This document shows positions 61,818-64,000 of a DNA stretch of 64,000 nucleotides, piece by piece (positions within the stretch are counted from its first letter, which is position 1; each line of letters begins with the position of its first letter). Source of the stretch: Nostoc linckia NIES-25 (lineage in GTDB: Bacteria; Cyanobacteriota; Cyanobacteriia; Cyanobacteriales; Nostocaceae). Under the pieces are notes generated by a model that did not search any database, had not been told where the DNA came from, and worked only from the letters and a program-made list of their open reading frames with translations. The translations under genes and the position numbers were made by a program. The stretch is from contig NZ_AP018222.1 in the NCBI RefSeq assembly GCF_002368035.1, forward strand, positions 4,333,534 through 4,397,533. Direction: 5' to 3'.

Positions 61818-62585
61818 TCAAAATTTGTAACTCAAAACCTGAACCACGCTAGTTTCCGGCAAATCTTTAAGATTAATGGAAATAGTATCTCCACTGCTAC
61901 GGCGCACTGTTACTCCTTGCATTAAGGCCAGAAAATCATCGAGTGGCGAAATTTCACAGGCAGCACCATCGGCGGCTTGTGTTCGGTAATGAGTGGGAAT
62001 TACTAGCTTGGGATTTAATACTTCAACAGCCTGCTTTGCTTCTTGAGCATTGTAGGCTTTTGCGCTGCCGCCCACTGGAATAAATAGCACGTCGGGACGA
62101 CCCATGAGAATTTTTTGCTCAATGGAAATGGGTGCAGCAGCCCCGCCTAAGTGGAGGATATTAATTCCGCCTTGTTTCCAACTCCAAGCGGTATTGGAGC
62201 CAAACTGCTTACCACCTTTGCGATCGTGGTCTGTAGCGATTCCTTGGAACTTAATGCTTTTGAATTCGTAAACTCCTGGTTCATAGATCAGCTTTGCATT
62301 GGCTGGTAGTGTGTCTACAGCACCTTCATCCAGCAGTTGACTGCTAATTAATACTAAATCCGCTGCAACTTTTGGCACGCGATACCCAGCAGTACAGCCG
62401 ATCGCACGAAATGGATTGACGAGAATTCTTGCACTGCTACCTTCAAAAAGAAAGCAAGTATGACCCAACCACTTAACTGATAAACCGCTAGATTGTGCGT
62501 CAGCTCGCAGGTGGGAACCCAAGGTAGTAACTGAAGCTGTGACCAATCCCGCCCCAGCATAACCCATCAACTGTCGTCGTTTCAT
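61818..62585 (-). CDS. Tat-exported MBL-fold metallo-hydrolase (UlaG-like)
   Basis: The 255-aa protein begins with a twin-arginine-type signal (MKRRQLMGYAGAGL, then a hydrophobic core and cleavage near RADAQ), so it is probably exported folded. The metallo-beta-lactamase fold shows LGHTCFLFEG, GIATDHDRKGG (metal-binding D-H region), NILHLGGAA and VIPTHYRT with the last His. It belongs to the UlaG/RomA-like branch, in which the HxHxDH motif is often reduced; here the first histidine pair is partly missing, so activity is uncertain. It starts three bases after the trpG stop and is probably co-transcribed. Confidence 0.82.
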   Translation of the reverse strand: MKRRQLMGYAGAGLVTASVTTLGSHLRADAQSSGLSVKWLGHTCFLFEGSSARILVNPFRAIGCTAGYRVPKVAADLVLISSQLLDEGAVDTLPANAKLIYEPGVYEFKSIKFQGIATDHDRKGGKQFGSNTAWSWKQGGINILHLGGAAAPISIEQKILMGRPDVLFIPVGGSAKAYNAQEAKQAVEVLNPKLVIPTHYRTQAADGAACEISPLDDFLALMQGVTVRRSSGDTISINLKDLPETSVVQVLSYKF

Positions 62586-62588
62586 TAA

Positions 62589-63188
62589 TTAAGCTCTCGA
62601 CTGTAACTGTTGGAGAAAGTTTCGCAATAATTGTTTTCCTGATGATGTCAGGACACTCTCTGGGTGAAACTGGACGCCCTGAATCTGAGGATAGTTCCGG
62701 TGTCGCACTCCCATAATTGTGCCATCGTCAACCCAAGCGGTGATTTCCAGCACATCAGGGCAAGTTTCGCGATCGATGACTAAACTATGATACCTGGTGG
62801 CGGTGAGCGGATTTTCTAATCCTTGGAAAACCCCCACCCCAGTGTGAGTCACCAGAGAGGTTTTACCATGCATCAATTCTGGAGCAGAAACTATTTTACC
62901 ACCGAATACTTGACCGATACTTTGATGCCCTAAACAAACGCCCAAAATTGGTAATTCTTGTCCTAGTCGTTCAATCAACTCTAGGGAAATACCAGCATCT
63001 TCTGGGCGACCAGGCCCAGGAGAAATAACCACGGCTTGGGGCTTTAATGCCCAAATTTCATCTATAGATATTTTGTCGTTACGAAAAACTCTAATATCCG
63101 CTGCCACTGGGAACTCAGCTGCCAATTCTCCCAGATACTGCACCAAATTATATGTAAAACTATCGTAATTATCGATGACTACTAACAT
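62589..63188 (-). CDS. trpG: Anthranilate / aminodeoxychorismate synthase glutamine amidotransferase subunit
   Basis: About 199 aa from MLVVIDNYDSFTYNLVQYL at 63188; an upstream ATG at 63215 adds nine residues not found in the family. This is a class I glutamine amidotransferase: oxyanion loop SPGPGRPEDAG, nucleophile C85 in GVCLGHQS, and the His-Glu pair in VQFHPES. It supplies ammonia from glutamine to anthranilate synthase (tryptophan) and, in many bacteria, also to the folate enzyme PabB. The metallo-hydrolase gene follows after three bases; dgkA lies upstream on the same strand. Confidence 0.92.
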   Translation of the reverse strand: MLVVIDNYDSFTYNLVQYLGELAAEFPVAADIRVFRNDKISIDEIWALKPQAVVISPGPGRPEDAGISLELIERLGQELPILGVCLGHQSIGQVFGGKIVSAPELMHGKTSLVTHTGVGVFQGLENPLTATRYHSLVIDRETCPDVLEITAWVDDGTIMGVRHRNYPQIQGVQFHPESVLTSSGKQLLRNFLQQLQSRA

Positions 63189-63389
63189 AACTATGTAAAA
63201 AATTGTAGGTTGCAAGTGACAGATATAAAACTGTCATAGCTCAGAGGGGTAGACGGACGAGCAGCTACTTAACAAAGCATCTAGCTAGTTACTAAGATGC
63301 TTGCCATAATCCCATTGTTAAATTTGGAATTTTTAATTCTCAGGAATGACTTGGCGATGCCTGCGGTTTTTGCTAACCTATGCCCACAT

Positions 63390-63845
63390 CTACAAACTCG
63401 ATATAATTAACGCTACCAGAGGAGGAAGCAACAATGTAGCAGCTACCAGCACCGCTACCAAAGCTGAAACTAGAACTGCACCAGCGGCGCAATCTTTGGC
63501 GACTTTTGCCAGTTCGTGGTAAGTCTGCTTAACTGTTAAGTCTACAATGGACTCGATCGCTGTATTGAGTAACTCTAATGCCAAAACTAAACCACTAGTG
63601 ATACCAATTACTGCGATTTCCACTGGTTTGAGATGTAAATATACGCTTAAAGCGATCGCCATTGCACAAACACTGGTGTGAATCCGAAAATTACGTTGAG
63701 TTTGAAAACTATAAGTAATTCCAGCCCAGGCATACTTAAAACTAACAAATAAATTAGAAGCAACCTTCCACGAAAATTCCCGTTCGTTGGTCACAATTTT
63801 TTGTAACGAGGTAGACGTTGGTGGTGGAGAAACTTTTTGGGACAT
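63390..63845 (-). CDS. dgkA: Diacylglycerol / undecaprenol kinase family protein DgkA
   Basis: The 151-aa membrane protein has a polar N-terminus of about 30 residues, then the DgkA core: SFKYAWAGITYSFQTQRNFRIH, three membrane helices, and the catalytic LALELLNTAIESIVDLTV with the conserved Glu residues. The KVAKDCAAGAVLVSALVAVLVA helix closes the fold. These small kinases phosphorylate diacylglycerol or undecaprenol at the inner membrane. A link with uppP in lipid-carrier recycling is possible. trpG follows on the same strand about 200 bases downstream. Confidence 0.9.
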   Translation of the reverse strand: MSQKVSPPPTSTSLQKIVTNEREFSWKVASNLFVSFKYAWAGITYSFQTQRNFRIHTSVCAMAIALSVYLHLKPVEIAVIGITSGLVLALELLNTAIESIVDLTVKQTYHELAKVAKDCAAGAVLVSALVAVLVAATLLLPPLVALIISSL

Positions 63846-64000
63846 AGACTTAAATATATAAAAACACAGTTACTACAGTGGGAATTTTGGCCGATATTTA
63901 TAGCGTAATTAACTTTGAGTCTATATTTCAGCAATTTTCCATAGAGGTATTATAAAAGTATTACCCAAAATTAACACTAAGGCGTAACTAATTGTGCTAT
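63846..64000. other. Right edge, no gene seen
   Basis: About 155 bases of AT-rich DNA upstream of dgkA with no recognisable repeat or gene. Confidence 0.4.

Noticed and set aside
1..64000. tRNA, rRNA or CRISPR array
   Set aside because: No cloverleaf-like sequence with a CCA-proximal stem, no rRNA segments and no regularly spaced direct repeats of CRISPR length were seen. The tandem arrays present have units of 7-14 bases.

Overview
The window is chromosomal DNA from a filamentous, probably heterocyst-forming cyanobacterium (Nostocales-like). The main evidence is the photosynthesis gene set: petP, chlG, btpA, psbU, a BCD-family pigment-linked transporter and a VKOR-thioredoxin fusion. Supporting evidence is the frequent HIP1 octamer GCGATCGC, the rimO-crhR gene pair, and intergenic gaps packed with short tandem repeats of the kind described in Nostoc/Anabaena (TTAGGAGT-, GTCATTAG- and CAGGGGAG-type units).

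Layout. 1-3.7 kb (minus): the end of a surface-glycan locus, with a Wzm/Wzt-type ABC exporter and two SAM methyltransferases, the last running off the left edge. 3.9-5.5 kb: two tandem Uma2 proteins with repetitive tails. 5.7-8.3 kb (plus): petP, a Get3d-like ATPase and chlG. 8.6-13.9 kb: mixed metabolism (zinc dehydrogenase, inositol-monophosphatase family, BCD transporter). 14.2-18.5 kb: one very large, AT-rich, HIP1-free helicase-like gene that looks acquired. 18.5-26.1 kb: aldo/keto reductase, a third Uma2, crhR and rimO, btpA and VKOR-Trx. 26.8-30.6 kb: a CHASE2-PAS-GGDEF gene split by a complete IS4-type insertion sequence with a 9-bp target duplication. 31.4-38.2 kb: nadB, psbU, DUF3120, uppP and a PDZ/radical-SAM-like DUF512 protein. 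38.2-39.6 kb: a long non-coding stretch with a perfect 32-bp palindrome, a possible 33-codon membrane protein, a terminator hairpin and a MITE. 39.6-45 kb: two MscS channels and a GHL10-type glycosidase. 45.2-48.8 kb: a CBS-PAS histidine kinase with a REC-EAL partner. 49-54.8 kb: sugar dehydrogenase, cupin, HEAT-repeat protein, acetyltransferase and AmpG-like transporter. 55-57.4 kb: two phosphorothioation-associated genes (a Dnd-associated methyltransferase and dndE) without the rest of dnd. 57.6-63.9 kb: secreted protein, pepP, FG-GAP repeat protein, Tat metallo-hydrolase, trpG and dgkA.

How the parts relate. Several genes serve thylakoid biogenesis: chlorophyll synthesis, PSI and PSII assembly, the b6f subunit and disulfide formation. 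Cyclic-di-GMP turnover appears twice: a probable cyclase knocked out by the IS, and an intact kinase/EAL pair.

The most distinctive points are the exactly reconstructable IS insertion, the solitary 1413-aa helicase-like gene, the incomplete dnd set, and intergenic repeats that have become in-frame coding sequence in three genes (a signal peptide, a glycosidase linker and an acetyltransferase loop). A family of about 150-bp MITEs is present in three copies, one of them carrying nested hairpins. I saw no tRNA, rRNA or CRISPR array.
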